Shown here: one piece after another, positions 8,063 to 16,834 of the stretch
Numbering within the stretch: the first letter of the stretch is position 1
Layout of the letters: every line of letters starts with the position of its first letter
Origin: Caulobacter sp. X
GTDB lineage: Bacteria; Pseudomonadota; Alphaproteobacteria; Caulobacterales; Caulobacteraceae
DNA: 64,000 nt
Assembly: GCF_002742635.1 (NCBI RefSeq)
Contig: NZ_PEGF01000002.1
Location: 1,612,001-1,676,000, forward strand
Reading direction: 5' to 3'
The notes under the pieces: model-generated
Seen by the model: the letters and a program-made list of their open reading frames with translations, nothing else
Database searches by the model: none
Told to the model about the DNA's origin: nothing
Program-made: the position numbers and the translations under genes

Positions 8063-8553
8063 GTTCGCGGATCCTGGTCGCCCTTCGGATCGAGGCTTCG
8101 CCCGAGGCGGTGTTCGACGCCTTCGTCGACGACATCGCGCTGTGGTGGCGGCCCAATCCGCTGTTCTCGTTCACGCCGCGCTCGCCGGGCGTCATGGCTT
8201 TCGAGGAGGGGCGGCTGGTCGAGCGTCTGGCGTCGGGTAAGACGTTCGAGGTTGGCGCCGTGCGGGTCTGGGAGCGCGGCGCGCGTCTGGTGTTCGGCTG
8301 GCGTCAGGCCAGCTTCGCGCCCGGCGTGGAGACCGAGGTCGAGGTGCGCTTCGAGCCTGTCGAGGCGGGAACCCGCGTCACGGTCGAGCATCGCGGCTGG
8401 GACGCCATCCCCGCCGAGAATGCGGCGCGACATGGTTTTCCCGATGCGGTGTTCCTGCACAGGCATGGCGAATGGTGGCGCGCGCTGCTGACGGGCCTTG
8501 CGACAAGGGCGAACAGCCGCCAACTAGGAGCCGCCGGGGAGGGCGAGGCATGA
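8059..8553 (+). CDS. SRPBCC/AHSA1 family protein
   Basis: This 164-residue protein has the START-like SRPBCC fold seen in activator of Hsp90 ATPase homologue 1-like proteins, which form a deep hydrophobic ligand pocket. It starts ILVALRIEASPEAVFDAFVD, the diagnostic first strand and helix, and later shows TEVEVRFEPVEAGTRVTVEH and a C-terminal helix around WWRALLTGLA. It is coupled to the upstream ArsR gene (GTGA overlap) and the downstream MFS gene (ATGA overlap). The ligand is unknown; the context suggests a response to a small toxic or signalling compound. Confidence 0.87.
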   Translation: MSSRILVALRIEASPEAVFDAFVDDIALWWRPNPLFSFTPRSPGVMAFEEGRLVERLASGKTFEVGAVRVWERGARLVFGWRQASFAPGVETEVEVRFEPVEAGTRVTVEHRGWDAIPAENAARHGFPDAVFLHRHGEWWRALLTGLATRANSRQLGAAGEGEA

Positions 8554-9803
8554 CCAACACGCAGATCACGGGGGGCAAGCGCCAGGCGGCGCTGGGCTTC
8601 ATCTTCGTCACCGCGATCATGGACGTCCTGTCCTTGGGGGTGATGATCCCCGTTCTGCCCAATCTGGTGAAGGCGTTCGGCGGCGGCGACACGGCCGCGG
8701 CGGCCGACTGGAACGTGCTGTTCGCCACTACCTGGGGGGTGATGCAGTTCTTCTGCTCGCCGATCCTGGGCCTGATGTCGGATCGCTTCGGGCGTCGACC
8801 GGTCATCCTGACCTCGATCTTCGGTCTTGGCGTCGACTTCCTGTTCATGGCCTTCGCGCCGAACCTCTGGTGGCTATTCGTCGGACGGATCTTCAACGGC
8901 ATGACGGCGGCCAGCTTCGCGACCGCCGGCGCCTATGTCGCCGACGTCACCACGCCCGAAAACCGCGCCAAGGGCTTTGGCCTGATGGGCGCGGCGTTCG
9001 GGATCGGCTTCACCTTTGGTCCGGCCCTGGGCGGCTGGCTGTGGAATGTCGACCATCGCGCGCCGTTCCTGGTGTGCGCGGCCCTGGCGCTGTGCAACTG
9101 GCTCTACGGCTTCTTCGTGTTGCCGGAATCGCTGCCGCCCGAGCGCCGTCAGCCGCGCTTCGACTGGAAGAAGGCCAATCCGCTGGGCTCGCTGCAGCTG
9201 CTGCGCCGCCATCCGGGACTGCTGGGACTGGCCGGCGTCGGCTTCCTGTTCCAGTTGGCCCACAACGTTCTGCCCAGCGTCTTCGTGCTCTACATGGGCT
9301 TCCGCTACAACTGGGGTCCCGACACGGTCGGCCTGACGCTGATGGCCAGCGGGATCTCCAGCATCATCATCCAGGGCCTGGTCGTGGGCCCGGCGGTCCG
9401 CAAGCTGGGCGAGCGGGGCGCGCTGCTGGTCGGCCTGTTCTCGGGCTTCGCCGGCTTCACCATCTACGCCCTGGCGCCGACGGGGCTGGTCTATCTGTGC
9501 GGCCTGCCGATCTTCGCGTTCTCGGGCCTGATTCAGCCGGGGCTGCAGGGCCTGATGACCCGCCGCGTCGCGCCGAACGAGCAGGGCCAGTTGCAGGGCG
9601 CGAACGCGGCCCTGATGGGGATCGCCTCGATGATCGGCCCCTCGCTGTTCCTGCTGCCGTTCGCCTTCGCCGTGCGCCACGACGCGACCCTGCATATGCC
9701 GGGCTTGCCCGTGCTGATCGCCGCGAGCCTGATGCTGATGGCGACCCTGCTGGCCTGGGCCAAGGCCAAGCCGGCGCCGACGCTGGAACCACAAGCCGCC
9801 TGA
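8550..9803 (+). CDS. MFS transporter, TetA-like drug:H+ antiporter type
   Basis: This 417-residue permease has about 12 membrane helices. It contains the early sequence TAIMDVLSLGVMIPVLPNLV, motif A in the loop after helix 2 (GLMSDRFGRRPVIL), and the helix 5 sequence GAAFGIGFTFGPALGG that resembles the antiporter motif C. These are features of the TCR/Tet family and related multidrug exporters. It closes the five-gene VOC-MmcQ-ArsR-AHSA1-MFS unit, so a substrate-responsive export or detoxification role is a fair inference. The substrate itself cannot be read from the sequence. Confidence 0.9.
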   Translation: MTNTQITGGKRQAALGFIFVTAIMDVLSLGVMIPVLPNLVKAFGGGDTAAAADWNVLFATTWGVMQFFCSPILGLMSDRFGRRPVILTSIFGLGVDFLFMAFAPNLWWLFVGRIFNGMTAASFATAGAYVADVTTPENRAKGFGLMGAAFGIGFTFGPALGGWLWNVDHRAPFLVCAALALCNWLYGFFVLPESLPPERRQPRFDWKKANPLGSLQLLRRHPGLLGLAGVGFLFQLAHNVLPSVFVLYMGFRYNWGPDTVGLTLMASGISSIIIQGLVVGPAVRKLGERGALLVGLFSGFAGFTIYALAPTGLVYLCGLPIFAFSGLIQPGLQGLMTRRVAPNEQGQLQGANAALMGIASMIGPSLFLLPFAFAVRHDATLHMPGLPVLIAASLMLMATLLAWAKAKPAPTLEPQAA

Positions 9804-9896
9804 GACCTTAAGCCAACGCCGAAACCTTGACCTTTCGCCGCCTTAGACTCGCCAGAAACCTTCGGTGAGTTCGCGAGGAACCGTAAGGAGCCGTCC

Positions 9897-11315
9897 TTGA
9901 AGACCATGCGCAACCTTCGCGCCCTGCTGCCCGCCCTGGTCCTGCTGACCGCCTGTTCGAATCCGGCGGGGCAGTCGAACGCCCAGGCCATTCCCGACAT
10001 GCCTCAGCCGACGCGCCGCGTGCCGGCGGATGCGGCGTCGATGAAACAGTCGTTCTCGCCGGTGGTGAAGAAGGCCGCGCCGGCCGTGGTCAATGTCGCC
10101 AGCCGCCGGGTGGTGCAACGCCGCGTCGATCCGTTCTGGGACTTCTTCATGGGCGGCGGGCAGGGCGGCTCTCAGGTGCAGGGCTCGCTGGGCTCGGGCG
10201 CGATCGTGCGCTCTGACGGCGTGATCATCACCAACCATCACAACATCGACGGGATGAGCGACATCACCGTCCAACTGGCCGACCGTCGCGAGTTTCCGGC
10301 CGTGGTCCTGCTGGACGACCCGCGCGCCGACCTCGCCGTGCTGAAGATCGACACCAAGGGCGAGAAGTTGCCGGTGATGGCGATCGACGACCAGGAGCAG
10401 CTGGAGGTCGGCGATCTCGTCCTGGCCATGGGCAATCCGTTCGGCGTCGGCCAGACCGTGACCAACGGCATCGTTTCGGCCCTGGCGCGGACGGATGTCG
10501 GCGCGGCCGACTTCGGCAGCTACATACAGACCGACGCGGCCATCAACCCGGGTAATTCCGGCGGTCCGCTGGTCGACATGGACGGCGACCTCGTCGGCAT
10601 CAACACCTTCATCATCTCGCGCTCCGGCTCGTCCAGCGGCGTCGGCTTCGCGATTCCCGCGCGAGTCGTTCGCCAGGTGGTGGGCGCCGCGCTAGGTGGC
10701 GGCCACAGCATCGTGCGGCCCTGGCTGGGCGTGAAGGGCCAGGCCGTCAACGGCGAGATCGCCAAGAGCCTGGGCATGACCGCGCCGCGCGGCGTGCTGG
10801 TGGCGCAGGTCTATCCTGGCTCCTCGGCCGATCGCGCCGGCTTGAAGGAAGGCGACGTGATCCTCTCGATCGACGGCCAAGCCGTGAACGACGAGGGCGG
10901 CGGCGCCTTCGCCATCGGCACCCACAAGCTGGGCGACCGCGTGCCGATGCAGATCCGCCGCGGCGATCGCGAGCAGACCATCACGGTCCGCGCCGACGCC
11001 GCCCCCGAGACGCCGCCGCGCGACGAGCGCACCCTGTCGGGCAACAACCCGTTCAACGGTGCGACGGTGCTGAACCTCTCGCCAGCGGTGGCTCAGGACC
11101 TCGGCGTCGATCCGTTCGCGGGGCGCGGCGCGCTGGTCAGCAAGATCGGCCCCGGCTACGCCGGCAACTGGATGCGCCCCGGCGACTTCGTCCGCAGCGT
11201 CAACGGCCGGCAGATCAACACCGTCGCCGACCTCGCCTCGGCTATTGCCGGGCGCGCGGCGGGCTGGAACGTCACCATCGAACGCGGCGGTCAACTGATC
11301 CAGGCGCGGTTCTAG
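9897..11315 (+). CDS. HtrA/DegP-like serine protease, predicted lipoprotein
   Basis: This 472-residue protein is a trypsin-like periplasmic protease with two PDZ domains that degrades or refolds misfolded envelope proteins. A lipoprotein signal ends in LLTAC with the lipid cysteine at residue 20. The catalytic triad is visible: H115 (ITNHHNIDG), D146 (DDPRADLAVLK) and S221 (NPGNSGGPLV). PDZ domains cover roughly 275-370 and 385-472. TTG 9897 is six bases after AAGGAG; ATG 9906 is the alternative. Lipidation is unusual, since E. coli DegP is soluble, and would tether it to a membrane. It is monocistronic. Confidence 0.93.
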   Translation: MKTMRNLRALLPALVLLTACSNPAGQSNAQAIPDMPQPTRRVPADAASMKQSFSPVVKKAAPAVVNVASRRVVQRRVDPFWDFFMGGGQGGSQVQGSLGSGAIVRSDGVIITNHHNIDGMSDITVQLADRREFPAVVLLDDPRADLAVLKIDTKGEKLPVMAIDDQEQLEVGDLVLAMGNPFGVGQTVTNGIVSALARTDVGAADFGSYIQTDAAINPGNSGGPLVDMDGDLVGINTFIISRSGSSSGVGFAIPARVVRQVVGAALGGGHSIVRPWLGVKGQAVNGEIAKSLGMTAPRGVLVAQVYPGSSADRAGLKEGDVILSIDGQAVNDEGGGAFAIGTHKLGDRVPMQIRRGDREQTITVRADAAPETPPRDERTLSGNNPFNGATVLNLSPAVAQDLGVDPFAGRGALVSKIGPGYAGNWMRPGDFVRSVNGRQINTVADLASAIAGRAAGWNVTIERGGQLIQARF

Positions 11316-11353
11316 GTTTGGGTTCGGGGCCGGCCGCCTGCTAGAAGAGTCGT

Positions 11354-12655
11354 ATGTCCGATCTCTTCCAGGCCGCCGGCCTGACGCCCCACGCTCCGGC
11401 CCCGCTGGCCGACCGTCTGCGACCCCAGAGCCTCGACGAGGTTGTGGGCCAGCAGCATCTGCTGGGCCCCGAGGGGCCCATCGGTCGTATGGCGGCGGCG
11501 CATCGCCTGGCCTCGATGATCCTGTGGGGACCGCCGGGCACGGGCAAGACCACCATCGCCCGCCTGCTGGCCAAGGCCGGCGGCTATGAGTTCCAGCAGA
11601 TTTCGGCGGTGTTTTCGGGCGTCGCCGACCTGAAGAAGGCCTTCGAGCAGGCCCGAGCCCGGCGCATGGCCGGCCAGAGCACCCTGCTGTTCGTCGACGA
11701 GATCCACCGCTTCAACCGCGCCCAGCAGGACGGCTTTCTGCCGTTCGTGGAGGAGGGGATCGTCACCCTGGTCGGCGCCACGACCGAGAACCCCTCGTTC
11801 GAGCTGAACAGCGCCTTGCTGTCGCGCTGCCAGGTGTTCGTGCTCAAGCGCCTGAACGAGGACTCGCTGGAGCAGCTTCTCCAGCGCGCCGAAGCCGCCG
11901 AGAACCGCCCGCTGCCGGTCGACGCCGAAGCGCGTTCGGCCCTGGTCGCCATGGCGGATGGCGACGGTCGCTATCTGCTGACCCTGGCCGAGACCCTGTT
12001 CTCGATCGGAACCGACAGCCCGCTGAACCCGACCCAACTGGGCCAGTTCCTGCAGAAGCGCCGCCCGGCCTACGACAAGGACCGCGAGGAGCACTACAAC
12101 CTCATCTCGGCCCTGCATAAGTCGGTGCGCGGCAGCGATCCCGACGCGGCCCTCTACTGGCTGGCGCGGATGCTGGAGGGCGGCGAGGACCCGCTGTTCA
12201 TCGCCCGCCGCCTGGTGCGGATGGCGTCCGAGGACATCGGCGCGGCCGATCCGCTGTCCCTGCTGCTGACGACGGCGGCCAAGGACGCCTACGACTTCCT
12301 GGGATCGCCGGAGGGCGAGCTGGCCCTGGCCCAGGCCGTGGTCCACATGGCCAGCGCGCCCAAGTCGAACGCCGTCTACACCGCCTACAAGGCCGCCCGC
12401 CGCGCGGCCAAGGAGACCGGCAGCCTGATGCCGCCGTCGCACATCCTCAACGCGCCGACCAAGCTGATGAAGTCGCTCGGCTATGGCGACGGCTACGCCT
12501 ACGACCACGACGTCGAGGGCGGCGTCTCGGGCCAGAACTACTTCCCGGACGGCATGGAGCGCCGGCGCTTCTATGAGCCCAAGCCGGTCGGCGCCGAGGC
12601 CAAGGTGCGCGAGCGCTTGGAAGCCTGGGGCAAGGTGCGTAAGGACGGCAAATGA
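11354..12655 (+). CDS. rarA: Replication-associated recombination protein A (MgsA/RarA)
   Basis: RarA is a clamp-loader-like AAA+ ATPase that acts at stalled replication forks. The 433 residues contain RPQSLDEVVGQQHLLGP near residue 24, Walker A WGPPGTGKT at 58-66, Walker B LLFVDEIHRFN at 111-121 and the sensor stretch LVGATTENPSF. The C-terminal half has LARMLEGGEDPLFIARRLVR and the conserved ending region YGDGYAYDHD with NYFPDGMERRRFYEP. Its stop overlaps the start of a pseudouridine synthase gene (ATGA), an adjacency that suggests one transcript. Confidence 0.95.
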   Translation: MSDLFQAAGLTPHAPAPLADRLRPQSLDEVVGQQHLLGPEGPIGRMAAAHRLASMILWGPPGTGKTTIARLLAKAGGYEFQQISAVFSGVADLKKAFEQARARRMAGQSTLLFVDEIHRFNRAQQDGFLPFVEEGIVTLVGATTENPSFELNSALLSRCQVFVLKRLNEDSLEQLLQRAEAAENRPLPVDAEARSALVAMADGDGRYLLTLAETLFSIGTDSPLNPTQLGQFLQKRRPAYDKDREEHYNLISALHKSVRGSDPDAALYWLARMLEGGEDPLFIARRLVRMASEDIGAADPLSLLLTTAAKDAYDFLGSPEGELALAQAVVHMASAPKSNAVYTAYKAARRAAKETGSLMPPSHILNAPTKLMKSLGYGDGYAYDHDVEGGVSGQNYFPDGMERRRFYEPKPVGAEAKVRERLEAWGKVRKDGK

Positions 12656-13467
12656 GCAATCCCAAGTTTCGCCGTCCTCCCGGCGTCGCCAAGCCCAAGG
12701 CCGTCGATTGTCCGATCAACCTGACGCCTGACGAGATCGCGGCGGCGCAATCCTGGGTGCTGTACGAGGACGAGGCGATCATCGTGCTGGACAAGCCGGC
12801 GGGCCTGTCCAGCCAGGGCGGCCGGATCAAGGCGCACACGCTGGACGATCTGCTTTGGGCGTTCGCCAAGCCGGGCAAGGCCCGGCCTCGGCTGATCCAC
12901 CGTCTGGACCGCGACACCTCGGGCGTGATCCTGACGGCCAAGACCAAGCCGGGCGCGGCCTTCCTGGGCGAGGCCATGATGGCCAAGCGCTTTCGCAAGA
13001 GCTACCTGGCCATCGTCGCGCCCGGCGCGCCGGAGCCCAAGGGCGGCATGATCGACAGCCCGCTGCGTCGCGAATCGATCGGCCGCGAGGCCTATATGCG
13101 GGTCTGCGCGCCCGACCATCCAGAGGCCGAGACCGCCCGCAGCCGCTATCGTACGCTGGCGTCCAATGCGACCGCCGCCTTGGTCGAGCTTTCGCCGGAC
13201 ACCGGCCGCATGCACCAGTTGCGTGTCCACATGGCCTCGATCGGCCGGCCGCTCGCGGGTGACAGCCGCTACGGCGGAGCGCTGATGCTGGGCGGCGTGG
13301 CCGTCCCGCGCCTGATGCTGCACGCGTCCAGGCTGACCTTCCCGCATCCCCTGGGCGCCGAGCGCAAGATCACGGCCCCGCTTCCGTCGGATTTCATCGC
13401 GATGCTTGAAGCGTTGGACCTGCCGATCCCGGAACAGCCGGCGTCGGACGCCGTTGAACAGGTCTGA
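12652..13467 (+). CDS. RluA-family pseudouridine synthase without an S4 domain
   Basis: RluA-family enzymes convert uridine to pseudouridine in rRNA or tRNA. This 271-residue protein shows VLDKPAGLSSQGG (45-57), the catalytic motif LIHRLDRDTSG with D86 as predicted nucleophile, and LSPDTGRMHQLRVHMASIG in the C-terminal half. Unlike the second RluA-type protein in the window (15759), it has no N-terminal S4 RNA-binding domain, only a short basic leader (NPKFRRPPGVAKPK). It overlaps rarA by four bases. The target nucleotide is not predictable from sequence. Confidence 0.92.
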   Translation: MSNPKFRRPPGVAKPKAVDCPINLTPDEIAAAQSWVLYEDEAIIVLDKPAGLSSQGGRIKAHTLDDLLWAFAKPGKARPRLIHRLDRDTSGVILTAKTKPGAAFLGEAMMAKRFRKSYLAIVAPGAPEPKGGMIDSPLRRESIGREAYMRVCAPDHPEAETARSRYRTLASNATAALVELSPDTGRMHQLRVHMASIGRPLAGDSRYGGALMLGGVAVPRLMLHASRLTFPHPLGAERKITAPLPSDFIAMLEALDLPIPEQPASDAVEQV

Positions 13468-13478
13468 AGAGGCCCGCC

Positions 13479-13988
13479 ATGAAGATTGTCAAACCCCTCG
13501 TCGCCGCCGTCCTGTCAGGCCTGTTGCTCACCGCCTGCGCCAGCGCGCCCACGGTCTATCGCGCCCAGGCCGGCGCGCCGAACGACATCGGCTATTCGGA
13601 ATATCGGCTGGAGGCGGGCCGCTATCGCGTCACCTTCCAGGGTGGGCCGGGCGCGAAGGAAGCCCAGATCGCCGACTATGCCCTGCTGCGCGCCGCCGAG
13701 CTGGCGCTACGCGATGGCTACGACTGGTTCCGGATCGCGTCTCGATCGACCTCGGCTTCCGGATACGACCGCGGACCCCGGATGTCGGTCGGCGGCGGTT
13801 CGGCCAGCTTCGGCCGCCGCACGAGCTTTGGCCTGGGTCTGGGGACGAGTTTCAACCTCGGGCCGGGACCATCCTACGCCCAGTCGATCGAGGTGGTGTT
13901 CGGGAAGGGCCCGACGCCGCGCGACCGCGACGCCTATGACGCGCGGGAAATCGTGAAGACGATTGGGTACGGACGCGGGCGGGTTTAG
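13479..13988 (+). CDS. CC0125/CC1285-type lipoprotein of unknown function
   Basis: This 169-residue predicted lipoprotein has signal KIVKPLVAAVLSGLLLTACA with the lipobox LTAC, placing the mature N-terminal cysteine at residue 21. The body contains YRAQAGAPNDIGYSEYRLE, a pattern for a small alpha/beta domain (YRVTFQGGPGAKEAQIADYALLRAAELAL) and a glycine/serine-rich stretch (SVGGGSASFGRR). It resembles the Caulobacter family named CC0125/CC1285 lipoproteins, from memory; no function is known. It follows the pseudouridine synthase by 11 bases and converges, overlapping by four bases, on the next gene. Confidence 0.8.
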   Translation: MKIVKPLVAAVLSGLLLTACASAPTVYRAQAGAPNDIGYSEYRLEAGRYRVTFQGGPGAKEAQIADYALLRAAELALRDGYDWFRIASRSTSASGYDRGPRMSVGGGSASFGRRTSFGLGLGTSFNLGPGPSYAQSIEVVFGKGPTPRDRDAYDAREIVKTIGYGRGRV

Positions 13989-15214
13989 GCCGCCGCCTGC
14001 TTGCCCAAGGGGTAGGTCGCGCGCAGCGAGGCGTGGCTGAGGCCCGCGGTCTCGGCCGCCGCGAAATAACCCTCGGCCGGCAGACCTTGCAGGATAGTCG
14101 TGGCCGCCAGGCCGCGCGCGTCGCGACCGAAGGCCATGATGTCCATGGCGATCTTGCCGGCTTCGCCGGTCAGGTCCGAGGCGTCCAGCGCCAGACCCGC
14201 CAGGCGCGCGTCGCGCAGCACGCGCAAGGCTTCGCGATCCGGCGGCACGCGAGCGATGACGCCGTGGGTCAGGGCGCGCAGCAGGCCGACGACCTCCAGC
14301 AGGCGGCCGGCGGGCGTGCCGCGGGTGACGTCAACCAGTTCGATCATGATCCCGCCGCGCAGAAGGCCCAGCGAGAGACCGGCGGTGCCTGTGAGCAGGT
14401 CGCGGCCGCGCTGGGTGCCCAGCGTGCGGAACGAGGCCGGCAGGATCAGCTCGGGCGTATGGGGGCCTTGCGCCGAACGGGCGAAGACCGCCGCGTACTT
14501 GAGGGTCGACTCGTCGATGAAGGCCACATCGCGATCCGACAGCTTGGTCAGGGCGCGGGCCGAGGCCTGGCGTCCGCTAGCCAGGTGCGTGACCATCGGC
14601 TCGATGCGCACGGCGGTGGTGATGTTACGGCGCAGATTGACCACGTGCTCGAGCGTGAAGTCCACGCGCAGCGCGGCACCGGCGGCGGTAGTGAAGGCCA
14701 CCGGGGTGCGACGGGCTTCGTCGGCCGGATCGACCGCGATGCGAACGGGAGAACGCTCGGAGTCGCGGCGCGCGCGGGCCGCCAGGATCACCGTCGGATC
14801 TATGCGCTTGCAGACGGCTTGGCCGGCTTCGACACTGACCACGGAACGGATGCCCAGGTCGGCCGGATCGGCCGCGCCCAGCAGGTGGGTCAGCACGTCC
14901 TCGAGGATGCGCACGCTGGTCGCCTGCGCGGCCAGGCCGTGCTCGTTATTGGTGGCGATCAGGAACTCGCTTTCCGAAATCCGGGCGCGCAGGTCGTTGC
15001 GGTCCAGGTGTTCGGCCAGCTTGCGCTCGACATAGGTCCAGACATCGGCGCGCTTTTGCGACCACCAGTCGCCCGCCCACATGCGGATGGTCTTGACGCT
15101 GATGACATTGACCGAGCCGCGCGCGACCAGATCCGTGCCGGCGAGGCGCTGAAGCACCGGCCCCGGAAGGGCCACGCGTTCGGTCGCGTCGGTGGATTGC
15201 TGTGGGCGGGACAT
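13985..15214 (-). CDS. Unknown protein, possibly a degenerate GGDEF/EAL-type protein
   Basis: This 409-residue soluble protein is not one I can name. Two stretches recall c-di-GMP proteins: RISESEFLIATNNEHGLAAQ followed by RILEDVLTHLLG (about residues 78-112) looks like an eroded GGDEF region in which the signature is SESEF, and VRIEPMVTHLASGRQASARA followed much later by GIMIELVDVTRG and a run ending AGLALDASDL resembles an EAL scaffold without the EAL signature. If so, it would be catalytically dead and might act as a binding or scaffold protein. The family link is an inference from pattern only. It is divergent from crcB across 164 bases. Confidence 0.6.
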   Translation of the reverse strand: MSRPQQSTDATERVALPGPVLQRLAGTDLVARGSVNVISVKTIRMWAGDWWSQKRADVWTYVERKLAEHLDRNDLRARISESEFLIATNNEHGLAAQATSVRILEDVLTHLLGAADPADLGIRSVVSVEAGQAVCKRIDPTVILAARARRDSERSPVRIAVDPADEARRTPVAFTTAAGAALRVDFTLEHVVNLRRNITTAVRIEPMVTHLASGRQASARALTKLSDRDVAFIDESTLKYAAVFARSAQGPHTPELILPASFRTLGTQRGRDLLTGTAGLSLGLLRGGIMIELVDVTRGTPAGRLLEVVGLLRALTHGVIARVPPDREALRVLRDARLAGLALDASDLTGEAGKIAMDIMAFGRDARGLAATTILQGLPAEGYFAAAETAGLSHASLRATYPLGKQAAA

Positions 15215-15378
15215 GGCTCTGCGCTTTACAAATACCGCGACAAAATGCCGTCCGCGCGTTTAACGAGTGGTGACCGAATAGGGTTTCCAAAGTTGTTTAC
15301 CTTGAAAGAAATCGCGTAAAATCAAGGGAACTATCTTGAGAGCTTGGCGTTGCGGGCGGCTCGGAGCATAAGACTTTC

Positions 15379-15762
15379 ATGAACAAACTGCTTCTCGTGG
15401 CCGCCGGCGGGGCCGTCGGCTCGGTTGCGCGATATCTTGTCGGGGTGGGCGCTTTACGAACCTTCGGCCCGGGCTGGCCGTATGGAACCTTCACCGTCAA
15501 TGTCGTGGGCGGTTTCCTGATGGGCTGTCTGGCCTCCTGGCTGGCCCATCGCGGGACCGTATCGAGCGAGCCCTGGCGGGTGCTGCTCGGCGTCGGCGTC
15601 ATGGGCGGCTTCACCACCTTCTCGTCGTTTTCCCTGGAGACCGCGCTGATGATCCAGAAGCGCGCCTATCTGCAGGCCTTTTCCTATTCCGCCGCCAGCG
15701 TGCTTCTGTCCGTGGCGGCCCTGTTCGCGGGCCTTCTGATCGCCCGCAGGATCTTCGCATGA
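15379..15762 (+). CDS. crcB: Fluoride channel CrcB/Fluc
   Basis: CrcB proteins are dual-topology dimeric fluoride channels that lower cytoplasmic fluoride. The 127-residue product has four membrane helices and the family motifs GGAVGSVARYLVG near the N-terminus, TFTVNVVGGFLMGCLA around residue 44 and the phenylalanine-containing GGFTTFSSFSLE near residue 78. Its stop overlaps the start of the RluC-type gene (ATGA), an arrangement that puts fluoride resistance and an rRNA modification enzyme on one message. I saw no fluoride riboswitch in the 164 bases upstream. Confidence 0.93.
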   Translation: MNKLLLVAAGGAVGSVARYLVGVGALRTFGPGWPYGTFTVNVVGGFLMGCLASWLAHRGTVSSEPWRVLLGVGVMGGFTTFSSFSLETALMIQKRAYLQAFSYSAASVLLSVAALFAGLLIARRIFA

Positions 15763-16757
15763 GCACCCCCAAGGAAGTCCGCACCCTTTACGTCGACGCC
15801 GGCGAGGAGGGCGTGCGCCTGGATCGCTGGTTCAAGCGGCGCTGGCCGCACCTGAACCACATCCAGCTCAACAAGCTGTTCCGTTCGGGCCAGGTCCGGG
15901 TCGACGGCTCGCGCGCCAAGGCCGACACCAAGCTGGCGGCGGGCAGCCAGATCCGCGTGCCGCCGCTGCCCGACGCGCCCGATCCGGCCGACAAGAACAA
16001 GCTGTCGGCCCGCGACGTCGCCTACGCCAAGTCGCTGGTGCTGTACGAGGACGAAGAGGTCCTGGCCCTCAACAAGCCCGCGGGCCTGGCCGTACAGGGC
16101 GGCACCAAGACCACCAAGCACATCGACAAGCTGCTCAGCGCCTGGGGTGAGGGCGTCGATCGCCCGCGCCTGGTCCACCGCCTGGACCGAGACACCTCGG
16201 GCGTGCTGCTGCTGGGCAAGACGCCCAGCGCCGCCGCGCGCCTGTCGGGCGCCTTCGCCAAGCGCAAGGCGCAGAAGACCTACTGGGCGATCGTCGCGGG
16301 CAATCCTCACCCGACCGAGGGCGTGATGGAGCTGCACCTGGCCAAGCGGGGCGTCGGCGACCGTGAACTCGTCGTGCCCGCCCAGCCCAAGGATCCGGAC
16401 GCCCAGCCGGCCGAGACCGAATTTGTCACCATCAGCCGCGCCGGTCCGCGCGTCACCTGGATGGCCCTTCGCCCGCACACGGGCCGCACCCACCAGCTGC
16501 GCGCCCACATGAAGGCGATGGGCCACCCGATCCTGGGCGATCCCAAGTATGGCGACGAGAAGTCCGCGCCGCTGTCGGAAGGGCTGAAGCTGCAGCTGCA
16601 CGCCCGCTCGATCCTGCTGCCGCACCCCTCGGCCGGCATGCTGCACATCGAGGCGCCGCTGAGCCCCGAGATGAAGGAAGGTTTCCGCAAGTTCGGCTTC
16701 TCGGAAGACGAGGCCGAGCAGGATCCGTTCGCGCGGCGTCAGACCAAGCGGCGCTAA
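15759..16757 (+). CDS. RluC/RluD-type 23S rRNA pseudouridine synthase
   Basis: This 332-residue enzyme has an N-terminal S4 RNA-binding domain (GVRLDRWFKRRWPHLNHIQ, about 18-75, with GQVRVDGSRAKADTKL) followed by the RluA catalytic domain: LNKPAGLAVQGG (104-115), LVHRLDRDTSG with D143 as the predicted nucleophile, and RPHTGRTHQLRAHMKAMG. The full S4 plus catalytic layout resembles RluC/RluD, which modify 23S rRNA. It is translationally coupled to crcB, and a perfect 10-base inverted repeat over its stop codon looks like its terminator. Confidence 0.93.
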   Translation: MSTPKEVRTLYVDAGEEGVRLDRWFKRRWPHLNHIQLNKLFRSGQVRVDGSRAKADTKLAAGSQIRVPPLPDAPDPADKNKLSARDVAYAKSLVLYEDEEVLALNKPAGLAVQGGTKTTKHIDKLLSAWGEGVDRPRLVHRLDRDTSGVLLLGKTPSAAARLSGAFAKRKAQKTYWAIVAGNPHPTEGVMELHLAKRGVGDRELVVPAQPKDPDAQPAETEFVTISRAGPRVTWMALRPHTGRTHQLRAHMKAMGHPILGDPKYGDEKSAPLSEGLKLQLHARSILLPHPSAGMLHIEAPLSPEMKEGFRKFGFSEDEAEQDPFARRQTKRR

Positions 16758-16774
16758 TACGCAGCGCCGCTTGG
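16746..16774 (+). terminator. Inverted repeat at the end of the crcB-rluC unit
   Basis: AAGCGGCGCT at 16746-16755 and AGCGCCGCTT at 16763-16772 form a perfect 10-base stem with a 7-base loop that includes the TAA stop codon. Only TT follows, so it may terminate inefficiently or protect the 3' end. It may also serve the convergent DUF1501 gene. Confidence 0.5.
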
Positions 16775-16834
16775 CCCCCCACCAGGCCGCGCTATGGGGG
16801 CGTGCGCGGCCGTTCCGCCTTCGCGGGCGGGTCT

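Noticed and set aside
15215..15378. Fluoride riboswitch before crcB
   Set aside because: I looked for the conserved pseudoknot core before crcB and found none of its characteristic sequence; the gap is AT-rich and unstructured.
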